Assembly: GCF_001723355.1 (NCBI RefSeq)
Contig: NZ_LPWE01000013.1
Span: 186,001 to 250,000 of the forward strand
DNA: 64,000 nt
DNA from: Methyloceanibacter stevinii
Lineage (GTDB): Bacteria > Pseudomonadota > Alphaproteobacteria > Rhizobiales > Methyloligellaceae
Direction of reading: 5' to 3'
Numbering within the stretch: position 1 is the first letter of the stretch; the number at the start of each line of letters is the position of its first letter. Shown one piece after another: positions 33,954 to 45,120 of this stretch. The position numbers and the translations under genes are program-made. The notes under the pieces were generated by a model. That model was not told the DNA's origin, did not search any database, and worked only from the letters and a program-made list of their open reading frames with translations.

Positions 33954-34801
33954 GGCCCAGCCTCCATCGCGGCAGCGTCCTCGTCGGAAACGCCGAGATA
34001 CGCCCCGATTACATGGGGATCGTTGCGCACCTCGTTCGGCGTGCCGTCGGCGATCTTCTTGCCGTAGTCGAGCACGATGACATGATCCGAGATGCGCATG
34101 ACGACGCTCATGTCGTGCTCGATGAGGAAGATCGCCGTGCCGTCCTCCTCGCGGATCGATTGCAGCAGCGTGTTGAGCGCCTCACTCTCCCGGGCATTGA
34201 GGCCTGCCGCCGGTTCGTCCAGGCACAACAGCCGGGGCCGCGTACACATGGCCCGTGCGATCTCGAGACGCCGCTGATCGCCGTACGGAAGCCCGGCTGC
34301 CGCCTCGTCCGCGCGAGACAAAAGTCCTATCCGGTCGAGCCAGGACTTGGCGAGATCGATCGCCTCCTGTTGAGCGCGCCCGAACTGGCCAAGGCCGAGG
34401 ATGGCCCCGAAGGAATAACCGGACGCGCGCGACAACTCGTTGTGCTGCGCGACCATGAGATTTTCGAGAACCGTCATGCCGGGAAACAGGCGGATGTTCT
34501 GAAACGTCCGCGCCACGCGGGCGTCGGCGTTGATCTCGTAATCGGAGAGACGCTCAAGATAGAAGGGCGTTCCGTCGTTGGCGCTGAGCGTGAGCATGCC
34601 TTCGGTCGGTTTGTAGAACCCGGTGATGCAGTTGAAGACCGTCGTCTTGCCGGCGCCATTCGGACCGATCAGGGCTGTGATGTCCGCGCCGCCTACGGAG
34701 AACGAGACGTCGTCCACGGCGGTGAGGCCGCCGAACCGCATGGTCAGGCGCTCCACATGGAGGAGGGGATTCTCATCCCAGGGTCTGGCGTCACCGCTCA
34801 T
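33950..34801 (-). CDS. livG: LivG-type ABC transporter ATPase
   Basis: A 283-residue ATPase. It begins [20 protein letters not shown]; Walker [15 protein letters not shown], the LivG-specific insertion [20 protein letters not shown], signature [15 protein letters not shown] (degenerate LSGGQ as usual in LivG) and Walker [16 protein letters not shown] 34801 overlaps the livM stop as ATGA, which fixes the start against a longer frame. It pairs with LivF on the LivHM membrane dimer. Confidence 0.95.
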   Translation of the reverse strand: MSGDARPWDENPLLHVERLTMRFGGLTAVDDVSFSVGGADITALIGPNGAGKTTVFNCITGFYKPTEGMLTLSANDGTPFYLERLSDYEINADARVARTFQNIRLFPGMTVLENLMVAQHNELSRASGYSFGAILGLGQFGRAQQEAIDLAKSWLDRIGLLSRADEAAAGLPYGDQRRLEIARAMCTRPRLLCLDEPAAGLNARESEALNTLLQSIREEDGTAIFLIEHDMSVVMRISDHVIVLDYGKKIADGTPNEVRNDPHVIGAYLGVSDEDAAAMEAGP

Positions 34802-36354
34802 CCGCGCCCCTCGCTGACAAGATCGCCAGAGATGGTTTCTCCGTTGCCGAGAGAGATCGTTGGCGCACGCGACGAGACCAGGCCGCGCGGCCGCCACACC
34901 ATGATGCCCACCATGGCGATGCCGAACAGAAGCATGCGGTACAGAGCCGGGTCGAACTCCTCGCCGAAGACCGCCTGGAGCCCGGCGGTATGGCGCAAGG
35001 CTTCAAACCCGCCGACCATCACGACGGCCGCGATGGCGACGCCGAGCTGGCTGCCCATCCCGCCGAGAACAACGATCGCGAGGATGATCGCCGACTCGAT
35101 GAAGGTGAAACTCTCTGGACTGACGAAACCTTGGCGCGTGGCGAAGAAGCAGCCCGCCAGCCCGCCGAACATGGCGCCGGTGGCAAACGCGCTGAGCTTA
35201 GTCACGGTTGTGTTGATGCCGAGCGAGCGGCAGGCGATCTCGTCCTCGCGCATGGCCTCCCAGGCGCGCCCGACGGGCAGACGCCGCAGGCGCAAGGTCA
35301 CGAGGTTCGTCGCGAACGCCAGAACCAGAATGAGATAGTAGAGAAAGATGAGGGCGTGCAGACCGTCATAGGGAATGCCGAAGAACTTGTTGAAGGTCAT
35401 GCCCTCGGCGAAGGGCGAGAATGGCAAGCCGAAGAAGGTCGGCTTCGGAATGCCGGCAACACCGTTCGGCCCGCCCGTTACGTCCGTCCAGTTGAGAAGA
35501 ACCATACGGACGATCTCGCCGAAGGCCAGCGTGACGATGGCGAGATAGTCGCCGCGCAGGCGCAAGACGGGAAAGCCGAGAATGATGCCCCAGAGCGCCG
35601 CCGCAGCTCCCGCAATCGGCAGACAGATCCAGAACCCGAGACCGAAATACGTTGCGAGCAGCGCGAACGTGTAGGCGCCCACCGCGTAGAACGCCACGTA
35701 ACCGAGGTCGAGCAGCCCCGCGAGCCCCACAACGATGTTCAGCCCCCAGCCGAGCATCACGTAGGTCAGGATGAGGATGGACAGGTCGAACCAATAACGC
35801 AGCGGCAGACCGATCCGGAACATCGACTCGAGCGCGTAGGTCACGATCGGAAAGAACAGGGCGAAGAGGATACCGCCTGCGATGAAGATCTGCGCGTAAG
35901 GCAGATTTGGGAAGCGCTGGACAATGAAGCGCCGCAACAGGCCGAGCCCGACGAAAAGGAGGACGACGGTCCCAAGGAGTTCGTAGACGGGTTCGCCGAC
36001 GATGAGGCCCGTCGCGAGCCAACCGGCGCCGAAGACGAGCGCCACGGCGAGCGTCATCCGATCGCGCCTGTCGAACGGTTCGGTGTTGAAGAGCTTCGCG
36101 AAAGGCGCGGTGAGCGGATACTCGGCCTGCCAAACGAAGAGGTTCAACGCCAGACGGCCGAAGAACACGATTGCGACAACCGTCAGCAACAGGCCCGGCC
36201 GCGGCTCCAGGGTGAGGCCGGTGGCGTCGTCCACCGTGCGCAGGCCCAGCACCAGCGAGAACAGGGCGAAGGCGATAATCGCGGCGAGCAGAGAATCGCT
36301 CAGAGCCGAGACGAGTTTGCGGTCGCGGGTTTTGCCGGTTTCCGCCAACCTCAC
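34798..36354 (-). CDS. livM: LivM-type ABC transporter permease, long form
   Basis: A 518-residue inner-membrane permease. The family core is in the C-terminal two thirds, with [60 protein letters not shown] (the EAA-like coupling loop) and [16 protein letters not shown]. The first about 170 residues add extra TM helices (the DUF3382-type extension known in long LivM proteins). The GTG start at 36354 overlaps the livH stop by 4 nt. Length is above the roughly 330-420 of short LivM. Confidence 0.93.
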   Translation of the reverse strand: MRLAETGKTRDRKLVSALSDSLLAAIIAFALFSLVLGLRTVDDATGLTLEPRPGLLLTVVAIVFFGRLALNLFVWQAEYPLTAPFAKLFNTEPFDRRDRMTLAVALVFGAGWLATGLIVGEPVYELLGTVVLLFVGLGLLRRFIVQRFPNLPYAQIFIAGGILFALFFPIVTYALESMFRIGLPLRYWFDLSILILTYVMLGWGLNIVVGLAGLLDLGYVAFYAVGAYTFALLATYFGLGFWICLPIAGAAAALWGIILGFPVLRLRGDYLAIVTLAFGEIVRMVLLNWTDVTGGPNGVAGIPKPTFFGLPFSPFAEGMTFNKFFGIPYDGLHALIFLYYLILVLAFATNLVTLRLRRLPVGRAWEAMREDEIACRSLGINTTVTKLSAFATGAMFGGLAGCFFATRQGFVSPESFTFIESAIILAIVVLGGMGSQLGVAIAAVVMVGGFEALRHTAGLQAVFGEEFDPALYRMLLFGIAMVGIMVWRPRGLVSSRAPTISLGNGETISGDLVSEGRG

Positions 36355-37265
36355 ACCTTTTCAACCTCGGGCCGCCCAAGCAGACCCGTTGGGAAGAAGA
36401 TGAGCACAATGGCAAGCATCGAGAACGCCGCCACGTCCTTGTACTCGATGGTGAAGTACGCTGACCAGAAAGTCTCGATGAGCCCGATGATGAGCCCGCC
36501 CAGCATCGCGCCGGGGATCGAACCGATGCCGCCGAACACCGCCGCGGTGAACGCCTTGATGCCGACGATGAAGCCGATGAAGAAATCGATGACGCCGTAA
36601 TAGAGGAGATACAGCATGCCGGCGACGGCGGCGAGGCCGGCTCCGAGCACGAAAGTGAGCGAGATCGTGCGGTCAACGTCGACGCCCGACAGCGCGGCCA
36701 TCAGCCGGTCCTGCTCGCAAGCGCGCTGCGAGCGGCCGAGCGCTGTCCGATTGATGAGGAGCCAGAACCCAGCCATCACCAGGACCGTCGTCACGACGAT
36801 CAGGATCTGAATGTTCGAGACGATCACCGTGAACGAGCCTTGGCTGTACAGCTCGTAGCCGCCGGTGATCACGGGCTGCAGCGGCTTCACCCGCGCGCCC
36901 TGCGCAATCTGGATGAAGTTCTGCAGCACGATCGACATGCCGATGGCCGTGATTAGCGGGGCGAGGCGGAAGGAATCGCGTAACGGCCGGTAAGCGACAC
37001 GCTCAACGGTCCAGCCCCACACCGCGGTCAGGCCGATCGCAATGATGAGAACGAGAAGCAGCGCAAGCGGGATCGCGGTGACGCCGATGGCCGTCAGGGC
37101 CAGAAACGCGATCAAGGCGATGAAGGCACCAACCATGAAAACATCGCCGTGGGCGAAATTGATCATGCCGATGATGCCGTAGACCATCGTATAGCCGATC
37201 GCGATGAGGCCGTAGATCGACCCCAGCGTGACGCCATTGATGAGCTGCTGCAGGAAATAAGCCAT
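36351..37265 (-). CDS. livH: LivH-type ABC transporter permease
   Basis: A 304-residue inner-membrane permease, first gene of livH-M-G-F-DUF6867-livK. N-terminal [20 protein letters not shown] and [16 protein letters not shown] are LivH hallmarks. The coupling loop is [20 protein letters not shown], and the C-terminal [20 protein letters not shown] is typical. The start ATG 37265 fits family alignments. Together these genes make a complete importer cassette; the exact substrate is not visible. Confidence 0.95.
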   Translation of the reverse strand: MAYFLQQLINGVTLGSIYGLIAIGYTMVYGIIGMINFAHGDVFMVGAFIALIAFLALTAIGVTAIPLALLLVLIIAIGLTAVWGWTVERVAYRPLRDSFRLAPLITAIGMSIVLQNFIQIAQGARVKPLQPVITGGYELYSQGSFTVIVSNIQILIVVTTVLVMAGFWLLINRTALGRSQRACEQDRLMAALSGVDVDRTISLTFVLGAGLAAVAGMLYLLYYGVIDFFIGFIVGIKAFTAAVFGGIGSIPGAMLGGLIIGLIETFWSAYFTIEYKDVAAFSMLAIVLIFFPTGLLGRPEVEKV

Positions 37266-37421
37266 GGATGCCTGCTGCGCCTTCCCCCGTTTGGCTGTGC
37301 AGACTCATAACGAGGACACGCGAGCGCGGCACCGTTGGCCCGCTGGCGAGCGGCAATCGGGCCCGCGCGTCAACACCTCGTCTTTTTTAGCAAGAAGGGC
37401 GTGTCCTGTGCATGCCCAAAT

Positions 37422-37664
37422 TCAGAGCAAAAGGTGTGAGCCGTCGCAGAATGGCGGGTCGCCCGTGTCCTTGCAGCCACAGAGCAGCGCGGTTTCCGTG
37501 CGTTCCGCTGTGAACATCAGCGGCTCGATACCCGTCCCCGCATGGGATCCATCGCAAAACGGCTGTTTCTTGCTGCGCCCGCAGGCACACCACGCGTAGC
37601 GTTTGCCCTCTTCGAGCTCAACTTGATAGGGGTTGAGCTGTGGGCGTTCCGGCTCGTCGGTCAT
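37422..37664 (-). CDS. Dual-CDGSH iron-sulfur protein
   Basis: An 80-residue protein with two complete CDGSH motifs: C26, C28, C37 and H41 in [16 protein letters not shown]; and C62, C64, C73 and H77 in [16 protein letters not shown]. Each can hold a [2Fe-2S] cluster with 3 Cys and 1 His ligands, like mitoNEET-related MiNT-class proteins. There is no signal peptide or TM helix, so it is cytoplasmic. The partner and role (redox or cluster transfer) are unknown. It stands alone between livH and fadE. Confidence 0.92.
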   Translation of the reverse strand: MTDEPERPQLNPYQVELEEGKRYAWCACGRSKKQPFCDGSHAGTGIEPLMFTAERTETALLCGCKDTGDPPFCDGSHLLL

Positions 37665-37982
37665 TCAGTTTTCCCAGCTTTGTTGTCTAACCAGTAGCCG
37701 CGTCCTGCTTAGCCAATTCGGCCTGGAGTGACAAGGAAGGGCTCCCGCCGCGCGTTAACAGGCCCTTGGTTTCTTGGCCTCTAGTCTGCCGTGAATCAGT
37801 GGCGCCGGCGAAATGCGGCAAGGAAACGAATTTTTGGAAGACCCCTTGAGTCGAAAGCCTATCCGCATCATAGAGGTCATGAAGCTGCGTCCGGCCTGCT
37901 TTCGTTCGACTCTCACGCGGACACGAAAGAGGCGGGACCACGCAGCATCGCAGCGGGGGCATTGTGATTCTGGAGGCCGTCT
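37665..37982. other. Intergenic region upstream of fadE
   Basis: About 318 bases between divergent genes with no supported gene. A weak promoter candidate for fadE is TTGAGT at 37846 with CATAGA at 37869 (17-nt spacer). The GGAGG at about 37972 is the fadE ribosome binding site. Confidence 0.35.
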
Positions 37983-40459
37983 GTGGCTGAACTGATCTTT
38001 GCTCTTCTGGCGCTGGCGCTGTTTTTCGCGCTGGCGATGAACCGTGCTTCCTTCCGGACCTGGGCGATCGCCACCGCGATCTACACGCTGGCGCTTCAAA
38101 TCGCCTTCGGATTTCCCGTTTGGTCCTTTGTGGGCTGGCTGGTGGCGGGGCTGCTCTATGCGGCGGGCCTGCCGGCCATCAAGCGCACCTACATCACCAC
38201 GCCCGTGTTTCGCGCGTTGAAGGGCGCGATGCCCTCGATTTCGGAGACAGAGCGGGAAGCGCTAGAGGCCGGCACGACCGGCTGGGATGCGGAACTCTTC
38301 AGCGGACGCCCGGACTTTGCGAAGCTGCGCCGCGTGGCGCCGATCACTCTTACGGACGAGGAGCAGGCCTTCCTCGACGGTCCCACCGAGGAGCTGTGCC
38401 GGAAGATCGACGACTGGCGCATCCGGCACGAGCTTCACGACATTCCCGACGACATCTGGCAGTTCGTGCGCGAGAAGGGCTTTCTCGGCATGCTCATTTC
38501 CAAGGAGCATGGCGGGCTCGGCTTTTCGGCGCAGGCCCAGTCGCTCGTGCTTGGCAAAATCTCGACCAAGAGCCCGGACGTTTGCATCATCGTGATGGTG
38601 CCCAATTCGCTGGGGCCCGGCGAACTGATCGAGAACTACGGCACGGCGCAGCAGAAGGCGCATTACCTGCCGCGGCTGGCTCAGGGCCTCGAGATTCCCT
38701 GCTTCGCGCTCACCGGTCCCTTCTCGGGCTCGGACGCGGCCTCCATGCGAGATGTCGGCGTGGTCACCAAGGGCATGCATGGCGGTGTCGAGACGCTCGG
38801 CATCAAGCTCACCTGGGACAAGCGCTACATCACCCTGGCGCCCAAGGCGACGCTGCTGGGGCTCGCCTTCCGCCTTCTGGATCCGGAAAACCATTTGGGG
38901 CAGGGCGAAGAGGTCGGCATCACGTTAGCGCTGGTTCCGACCGATCATCCCGGCGTCGAGACCGGCCGCCGCCATCTGCCGTCAGGAGCCGCTTTCCCCA
39001 ACGGCCCTACGCGCGGCCGCGATGTCTTCATCCCGATGGAGTGGATCATCGGCGGTCCCGACCGTGCCGGCCAAGGCTGGCCCATGCTGATGAGCTGTCT
39101 CGCAGCGGGACGCGCCGTGTCCCTGCCGGCGACGGGTGCCGCCGCGGCCAAGGCGGTCGCCCGCCACAGCACGGCCTATGCCCGCGTACGCAAACAGTTC
39201 GGACTGCCCATCGGTTACATGGAAGGCGTCGAGGAGCCGCTCGCCCGCATCGTCGAGAACGCTTATGGGCTGGAAGCGGCACGTGCGGTCACGTGCTCCA
39301 TGGTTTCCGCCGGCGAGAAGCCGGCCGTGATCTCCGCGCTGCTGAAATATCTGTCGACCGCGCGCATGCGCGAAAGCGTGAACGATGCGCTCGACATTCA
39401 TGGCGGGCGTGGCATCTGCGATGGGCCGTCGAATTATCTGCAGGCCGCCTATCAGATGGTGCCAGTGGGCATCACGGTGGAGGGCGCCAACATCCTGACG
39501 CGCTCTCTCATCGTGTTTGCGCAAGGCGCGCTGCGCAGTCACCCCTATCTGTTGCCCGAGATCGAGGCCCTGAGCGACGAGGACCGCGCCCAAGGGATCG
39601 AGCGATTCGAGGCGGTGTTTGACGATCATCGCGCCTTTCTCTTGTCGAACGCCACCGGTGCGCTGTTTCACAACGTGACCTTCGGCGCCTTCGCCGCCGC
39701 GCCGCTCGATGCCGGTGACATGAAGCACTGGTGGAAGCAGTTGTCGCGCGCGTCGCGGTCGTTCGCGCTGGTTGCCGATGCGACCGTCGCGCTTCTGGGC
39801 GGCGGCCTGAAGACGAAGCAGAAGATCACCGGCCGCATGGCGGATGCGCTGGCCGAACTTTATCTGCTCTCGTCGATCCTCAAGCGCTATCAGGACGATG
39901 GACGCCAATGGGCGGATCGCAAGCTCGTGGACTATTGCGCGCAGAATTGCCTCGCGCGCTTCGACGCGGCCCTGCGCGGGGTGCTCGACAATTTCCCCAT
40001 CCGCTCGGCCGCCTGGATCATGGGGCCGCTCGTGCTGCCTTTCGGTGTGCGGCGCGGCGCGAGCGATAAGGACGGCAAGGCGCTCGTGCGTCAGGCGCTG
40101 GAGCCGGGCGCGTCCGCGATCGTCTCACCCGGTACATTTATGTTCCGGGCAATACGGACGACGCCCTGGGGCTTCTCGAAGCGGCTTTCGAAAAGACCAT
40201 CGCCAATGAAGAGGCGGAGAAGAAGTTGGAACGCGCGATCCGAAAGGGCGAGGTCCAACGCTTCCATGACCGCGACTGGATCAAGCAGGCCGAGGAGAAG
40301 GGCGTTCTGACATCCGACGAAGCCCGCGAGCTCGCCGAACTGCGCGAGCTGGTCGCCCGCGTCATCGCCGTCGACGACTTCGCGCCCGACGAGATCGCCC
40401 GCAAACCACAGCCGGGCCAGAGCGGCCCGGCCTCCAATCAGCACATCGCCGCCGAGTAG
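37983..40459 (+). CDS. fadE: Acyl-CoA dehydrogenase FadE, C-terminal part frame-shifted
   Basis: First step of beta-oxidation. About 825 residues if repaired, close to E. coli FadE (814). The N-terminus has TM helices (MAELIFALLALALFFALAMN) that anchor it to the inner membrane. The dehydrogenase core shows GFLGMLISKEHGGLGFSAQA, CFALTGPFSGSDAASM and DIHGGRGICDGPSNYLQAAY; a DUF1974-type C-terminal domain follows. The frame breaks near 40110 (EPGAS). The following bases read RDRLTRYIYVPGNTDDALGL and on to AAE-TAG at 40459 in the next frame, so about one base is missing. GTG 37983 has GGAGG upstream. Followed by fadB and a thiolase. Confidence 0.9.
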
Positions 40460-40469
40460 AATTGCACCT

Positions 40470-42478
40470 ATGCCAATCACCATTCCCGACTTGAAAGACT
40501 GGACGTTCACGGTCGACTACGAGCGCATCGCCTGGGCGGTCGCGGACCGCGAAGGCGAGAGCATGAACGCGCTGGGGCGCCGTCCCACCGAGGAGCTGGA
40601 GAAGATCGTCTCGGCGGTCGAGGGCGCCGAGGCTGGGGAGATCAAGGGCCTTGTGCTGATCAGCGCGAAGGATACGAGCTTCATCGCCGGCGCGGACATC
40701 AACGAGTTCGACGCTTACGACACCGAAGACAAGATCAAGGATGCGGTGACGCAGACGCTGGCGCTGTTCGACCGCATTGAGAAGCTGCCGGTCCCTGTGG
40801 TGGCGGCGATCCACGGCTACTGCCTCGGCGGCGGGCTGGAGCTGGCGCTCGCCTGCCACTGGCGGATCGCCGACCGCGAGGAGGGGACGCGGCTCGGCTT
40901 CCCCGAAGTCAAGCTCGGCATCTTTCCCGGCCTCAACGGCACCGTGCGCGCCATTCGCTCGGCAGGTCCCGTCGATGGCATGACCGCCATGCTCACGGCC
41001 AAGATGCTGCGCCCCACGGCGGCGCGCGCCATGGGCCTCGTCGATCAACTCGTCCCCACACGGCATAATCTGCGCTGGGCCGCGCGCAAGGCCGTCCTGA
41101 AGAAGCTGCGGTCCAAGGGCGCGCCGTGGTGGAAGAAGCTCATGGCGAAGCAGCCGGTGCGCGGGTTCCTCGCCAAGCAAATGCGCGAGAAGACGGCCGC
41201 GAAGGTCCGCGAGGAGCATTACCCGGCTCCGTTCCGGCTGATCGATCTGTTCGAGACCTGTGGCGACGATCCGGAAGCGATGCGCCTTGCGGAAACGGAG
41301 ATGTTCGCGCCGCTGATGGTCAGCGACACGTCACGCAATCTCCGCCGCTGTTTCAAGCTGTCCGAAATGCTCAAGAGCTCGGCGCCCAAAGGCTCGGCCC
41401 AAAAGAGCACGTTCAAGCCGCGCAAGGTTCACGTCATCGGCGCGGGCACCATGGGCGGCGACATCGCCGCTTGGTGCGTGGCTTGCGGGATGCAGGCCAG
41501 TCTCCAGGATCTCGACGAAGCACAGATCGACAAGGCGCTGTCGCGGGCCAAGAAGCTGTTCAAGAAGCGCGTGCGCGGGAAGACGGCCTTCGACTCCGCC
41601 GTTGCGCGCTTGATCGCGGACCCGGAAGGCAAGCACATCAAACATGCCGATGTGATCATCGAAGCAGTCGCCGAAAAACTCGAGGTGAAGCAGAATCTGT
41701 TCGCCGATCTGGAAGGCAAGGCGAAGCCCGGTGCGGTGCTCGCGACCAATACGTCGTCGTGAAGCTCGAAGAGATTGCCGCGCCGTTGAAGGATCCCGGC
41801 CGGCTGGTCGGCATTCACTTCTTCAACCCGGTGGCTCAACTGCCGCTCGTCGAGGTCGTGCGTGGCGATGCCACGCGCGAAGAGGAGATCGGCAAGGCCT
41901 GCGCCTTCGTGACCGCGATCAACAAGCTGCCGCTAATCGTCAAGAGCTGCCCAGGCTTCCTCGTGAACCGCGTTCTTGCGCCGTACATGATGGAAGCGGT
42001 CCGGCTCTATCAGGAAGGGCAGCCGCGCGAGAAGATCGATCAGGCCGCGCTGAAGTTCGGCATGCCCATGGGGCCCATGGAGCTCATGGACATGGTCGGC
42101 CTCGATATCTGCAACAAGGTGGGCGAGGAGCTGTCGCTCGCGCCGGAGGGCGAGGGCTCGCAGGACAACGTGCTTGCCAGCCTCGTCAAGCAAGGCAAGC
42201 TCGGCAAGAAGACTGGCCGCGGCTTCTACCAATGGGAAGACGGTAAGCCGAAACGCGAGCCGATGGATTTTTCGGACACGGAGCTGACGCGCTTGGGCGA
42301 GAAGCTTATGGCGCCGCTTCTGGCCGAGGCAGCCCGCGCGGAAGCCGAAGGCGTGGTTGCCGACGCCGATCATGTGGACGCCGGCGTGATCTTCGGGACG
42401 GGCTTCGCGCCGTTCCGGGGCGGCCCGCTGCACTACGCCAAAACGAAGAATGCCGCCGCTGACAAGGAAGCGGCATGA
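40470..42478 (+). CDS. fadB: 3-hydroxyacyl-CoA dehydrogenase / enoyl-CoA hydratase (FadB/FadJ type), frame-shifted
   Basis: A bifunctional beta-oxidation enzyme, about 669 residues if repaired. The crotonase domain is first: SFIAGADINEFDAYD (oxyanion loop), then GYCLGGGLELALACHWRIAD with catalytic Glu region. The NAD-binding domain begins VHVIGAGTMGGDIAAWCVA near 315. ATNTSS is followed directly by TGA at 41760. The next frame continues KLEEIAAPLKDPGRLVGIHF, FFNPVAQLPLVEVV and CPGFLVNRVLAPYM to 42478, so about one base is missing near 41759. It is 10 nt after fadE. Cytosolic, working with the downstream thiolase. Confidence 0.9.
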
Positions 42479-42515
42479 CGCTCACAGGACCCGCCCGGTC
42501 CCGGAAGGAATGTGG

Positions 42516-43844
42516 ATGACGAATACGACTCTACGTCGCGTTGCGGTGCTTGGCGGAGTGAGGACGCCGTTCTGCCGGTCGCACACGGCGTATGCGGAAC
42601 TCTCCAACCTCGACATGCTGATGGCGGCCCTCGCGGGTCTTGCCGAGAAGTTTGCTCTCGAGGGCACGCATATCGACGAGGTGGTCGGCGGCGCCGTGGT
42701 CACGCACGCGAAGGATTGGAACCTGGCGCGCGAAGCGGTGATCGGCAGCCCCTTGGCCGCCACCACGCCCGGCATCACCATGATGCAGGCCTGCGGCACG
42801 AGCCTTCAGGGCGCGCTGGGCATCGCGGCCAAGATCGCGTCGGGTCAGATCGAATGCGGCATCGCCATGGGCTCGGACACGACCAGCGATGCGCCCATTG
42901 TCGTCCAGAAAAAGCTCGCCAAGCGCCTCATCGAGGCCTCCCGGGCCAAGAGCTGGGGCCAGCGCCTCGCTGCCTTCAAGGGCATGAGCCCGGGCGAACT
43001 CGCCCCCGTGCCCCCCCGACACCCGCGAGCCGCGCACGGGCCTCGGGATGGGCGAGCATTGCGAGTTGATGGCTAAGGAGTGGGGCATTTCCCGCGAAGA
43101 CCAGGATCTCCTGGCCTATGAGAGCCATAGAAAGGCTGCGGGCGCCTACGACGACGGCTTCATGGACGATCTCGTCGTGCCCTGCGCCGGCGTTTTCCGG
43201 GACAACAACATCCGCCCGGATATCTCGCTCGAGAAAATGGCCGAACTGAAACCGGCGTTCGACAAGCAGAATGGGACGATTACTGCCGCGAATTCGACAC
43301 CGTTAACCGATGGGGCCTCCACGGTGCTGCTGGCGAGCGAAGAATGGGCGGATTCCAAGGGAATTCCGGTTCAGGCCTATTTAACTTTGGGTCGTACTTC
43401 TGCCGTAGACTATGTCGAAGGTGAGGGGCTCTTGATGGCGCCGACCGTTGCTGTTAGCGATCTATTGCAGCAGGCGGGCGTGGCCCTTCAAGACTTTGAC
43501 TATTACGAGGTGCACGAAGCGTTTGCTGCGCAGGTACTTGCGACGTTGAAGGCATGGGAGTCCGAAGAATATTGCCGGGTCCGGCTGGGGCGTGACGCGC
43601 CGCTCGGGCCCATCGACAGGTCCAAGCTGAATATCGAGGGCTCGTCGATTGCGATCGGACACCCTTTTGCTGCCACGGCGCCCGAATCCTGGCAGTTTTA
43701 GCCAAACTCCTTCATAATAGGGGTGGCAAAAGAGGTTTGATTTCAGTGTGTACCGCGGGCGGAATGGGTGTCGCCGCGATCCTTGAAGGGGTCGGACCAT
43801 CCAACGCAGCGGATGCGGGTTTGAACGAGAGCGCCGAACAATAG
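42516..43844 (+). CDS. fadI: Acetyl-CoA C-acyltransferase (FadI/FadA thiolase), two frameshifts
   Basis: The last beta-oxidation step; 442 residues if repaired. It starts MTNTTLRRVAVLGGVRTPFC after AAGGAA. The nucleophile Cys is in TMMQACGTSLQGALG near 94. One extra C in a seven-C run at about 43011-43017 shifts the frame after GELAPVPP; the next frame carries DTREPRTGLGMGEHCELMAK. Near 43679 about one base is missing: GHPFAATA is followed, in the restored frame, by GARILAVLAKLLHNRGGKRG and the active-site CTAGGMGVAAILEG, ending at TAG 43842-43844. The two shifts cancel. fadA is an equally usable name; length favours FadI. Confidence 0.9.
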
Positions 43845-43917
43845 GTGCTCCACCGCCGGATCGAGTGCCGGGTCCAACGAGACCCGTCGGGGACAGGGAG
43901 TAATTGAGACACTGCCG

Positions 43918-43940
43918 AGGCGCGGTCCGTGACCGCGCCT
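43918..43940. repeat. Perfect 10-bp inverted repeat in the DUF2147 gene leader
   Basis: AGGCGCGGTC and GACCGCGCCT flank a CGT loop, 20 nt before the ATG at 43961. No U-tract follows. It may be the thiolase terminator or a leader hairpin affecting translation of the next gene. Confidence 0.5.
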
Positions 43941-43960
43941 GACCCATGACGGAGGTTCTT

Positions 43961-45055
43961 ATGCGGCACAAAGTTTACTCTGCGGTGATCGGCATGGCCC
44001 TTGCGGCCGTGCTCGTTCCGGCGAGCGCCACCACCGCACAGGCTGGCGATCCCACGGGCTATTGGCGCAAGGCCGACCAAGGCAAATATCCCGCGAAGAT
44101 GCAGCTCTATTACTGCGGCGGGCGCTCCATCTGCGTGAAGATCGCCTGGCTGCAAAATCCCCGCGACAGCAAGGGCCGCGTCTTGCAAGACGTGCGCAAC
44201 GTGAACCCGTCCTTACGCGGGCGCACCATCGAAGGCATGCACATTATCCGCGGCATGAAGCAGGTGAGTGCCAGTCAGTGGAAGGGCACGGTCTACAACC
44301 CCGAGGACGGCAAGACCTATTCGGCGTCTGTCACGCTCGCATCGTCGTCGAAGATCGTCCTCAAAGGTTGTGTCGCCGCGTTCCTTTGCCGCGAGCAGGT
44401 GTGGCTGCGGACATCCGCGCCGCCGCCGCCTGAAGAAGAGAAGAAGCCTGAGCCTCAGGTCGAGGCATCGGCAACACCGGCTCCAGCGCCTGCCGCGCCT
44501 GCAGCTGCCGCCCCGGCGCCCAAAGCCGCAACGGCCTCCGCGGCATCGACCGGGCTGGCAATTGACAATGTTGCCAGCACCGAGATGCAGACGCCGGCGG
44601 CGCCGCAGGGCGGGGCGCCCGGACTGAGCTACCTCAAGGGCGAAAAGGCCAATCAGCACCCTGCGGGCTACACGGGAGAGAGCGTGTCGAGTATGTTCTC
44701 GATGGCGTCCCCGGTCGTCCCCAGCGGTGCGCAGACCTCGGCGCAGCCGGCGCCGGCTCCCAGACCGGCAGCTCCCGCAGCGCCGGCGCAAGCCGCCACC
44801 ACGCCCCAAACGGCGCCCGCACCCGCGTCGCGCCAAGCCTCGATCCAGTCCGAACCGGTCCAGCCCGAGTCAGGTCCGCCGGAAGCCGCCGCATCGGACG
44901 CGCAATCCGCCGCACCAGAGGAGTCTGCCGAGGCTGCTGCCGACACGTTCGACCAGCGGCTGAGTTGGCGCGAACGGCGCCAGATGCGCCGTCAGAAGCG
45001 CCTCAAGGAACTGCAGCAGCAGGGGCAGAACCTCATTCCCTGGATGCGCCAGTAG
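43961..45055 (+). CDS. Secreted DUF2147 protein with long Ala/Pro-rich tail
   Basis: A 364-residue exported protein. The signal peptide covers 1-28 (ending TTAQA before GDPTG). DUF2147 covers about 29-150: GYWRKADQGKYPAKMQLYYC, then MKQVSASQWKGTVYNPEDGK and VLKGCVAAFLCREQVWLR, with conserved Trp, Gly and two Cys pairs. The remaining about 200 residues are low-complexity Pro/Ala/Gln, ending in a basic QMRRQKRLKELQQQGQN stretch. ATG 43961 has GGAGG 5 nt upstream. The function of DUF2147 is unknown; the tail may reach across the periplasm. Confidence 0.82.
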   Translation: MRHKVYSAVIGMALAAVLVPASATTAQAGDPTGYWRKADQGKYPAKMQLYYCGGRSICVKIAWLQNPRDSKGRVLQDVRNVNPSLRGRTIEGMHIIRGMKQVSASQWKGTVYNPEDGKTYSASVTLASSSKIVLKGCVAAFLCREQVWLRTSAPPPPEEEKKPEPQVEASATPAPAPAAPAAAAPAPKAATASAASTGLAIDNVASTEMQTPAAPQGGAPGLSYLKGEKANQHPAGYTGESVSSMFSMASPVVPSGAQTSAQPAPAPRPAAPAAPAQAATTPQTAPAPASRQASIQSEPVQPESGPPEAAASDAQSAAPEESAEAAADTFDQRLSWRERRQMRRQKRLKELQQQGQNLIPWMRQ

Positions 45056-45120
45056 CCGGCCCGGTCTCTCAATCCGGATGTAGCAAGAGCCTTCGCCTGG
45101 GGGCATGAGCGTTGCTGCGT

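Noticed and set aside
33908-35338. 476-codon plus-strand frame across livG/livM
   Set aside because: It is antisense to two well-supported transporter genes and has a composition typical of shadow frames.
34990-36600. 536-codon plus-strand frame antisense to livM and livH
   Set aside because: Extremely rich in Glu/Arg/Gln from complemented TM codons; no plausible protein.
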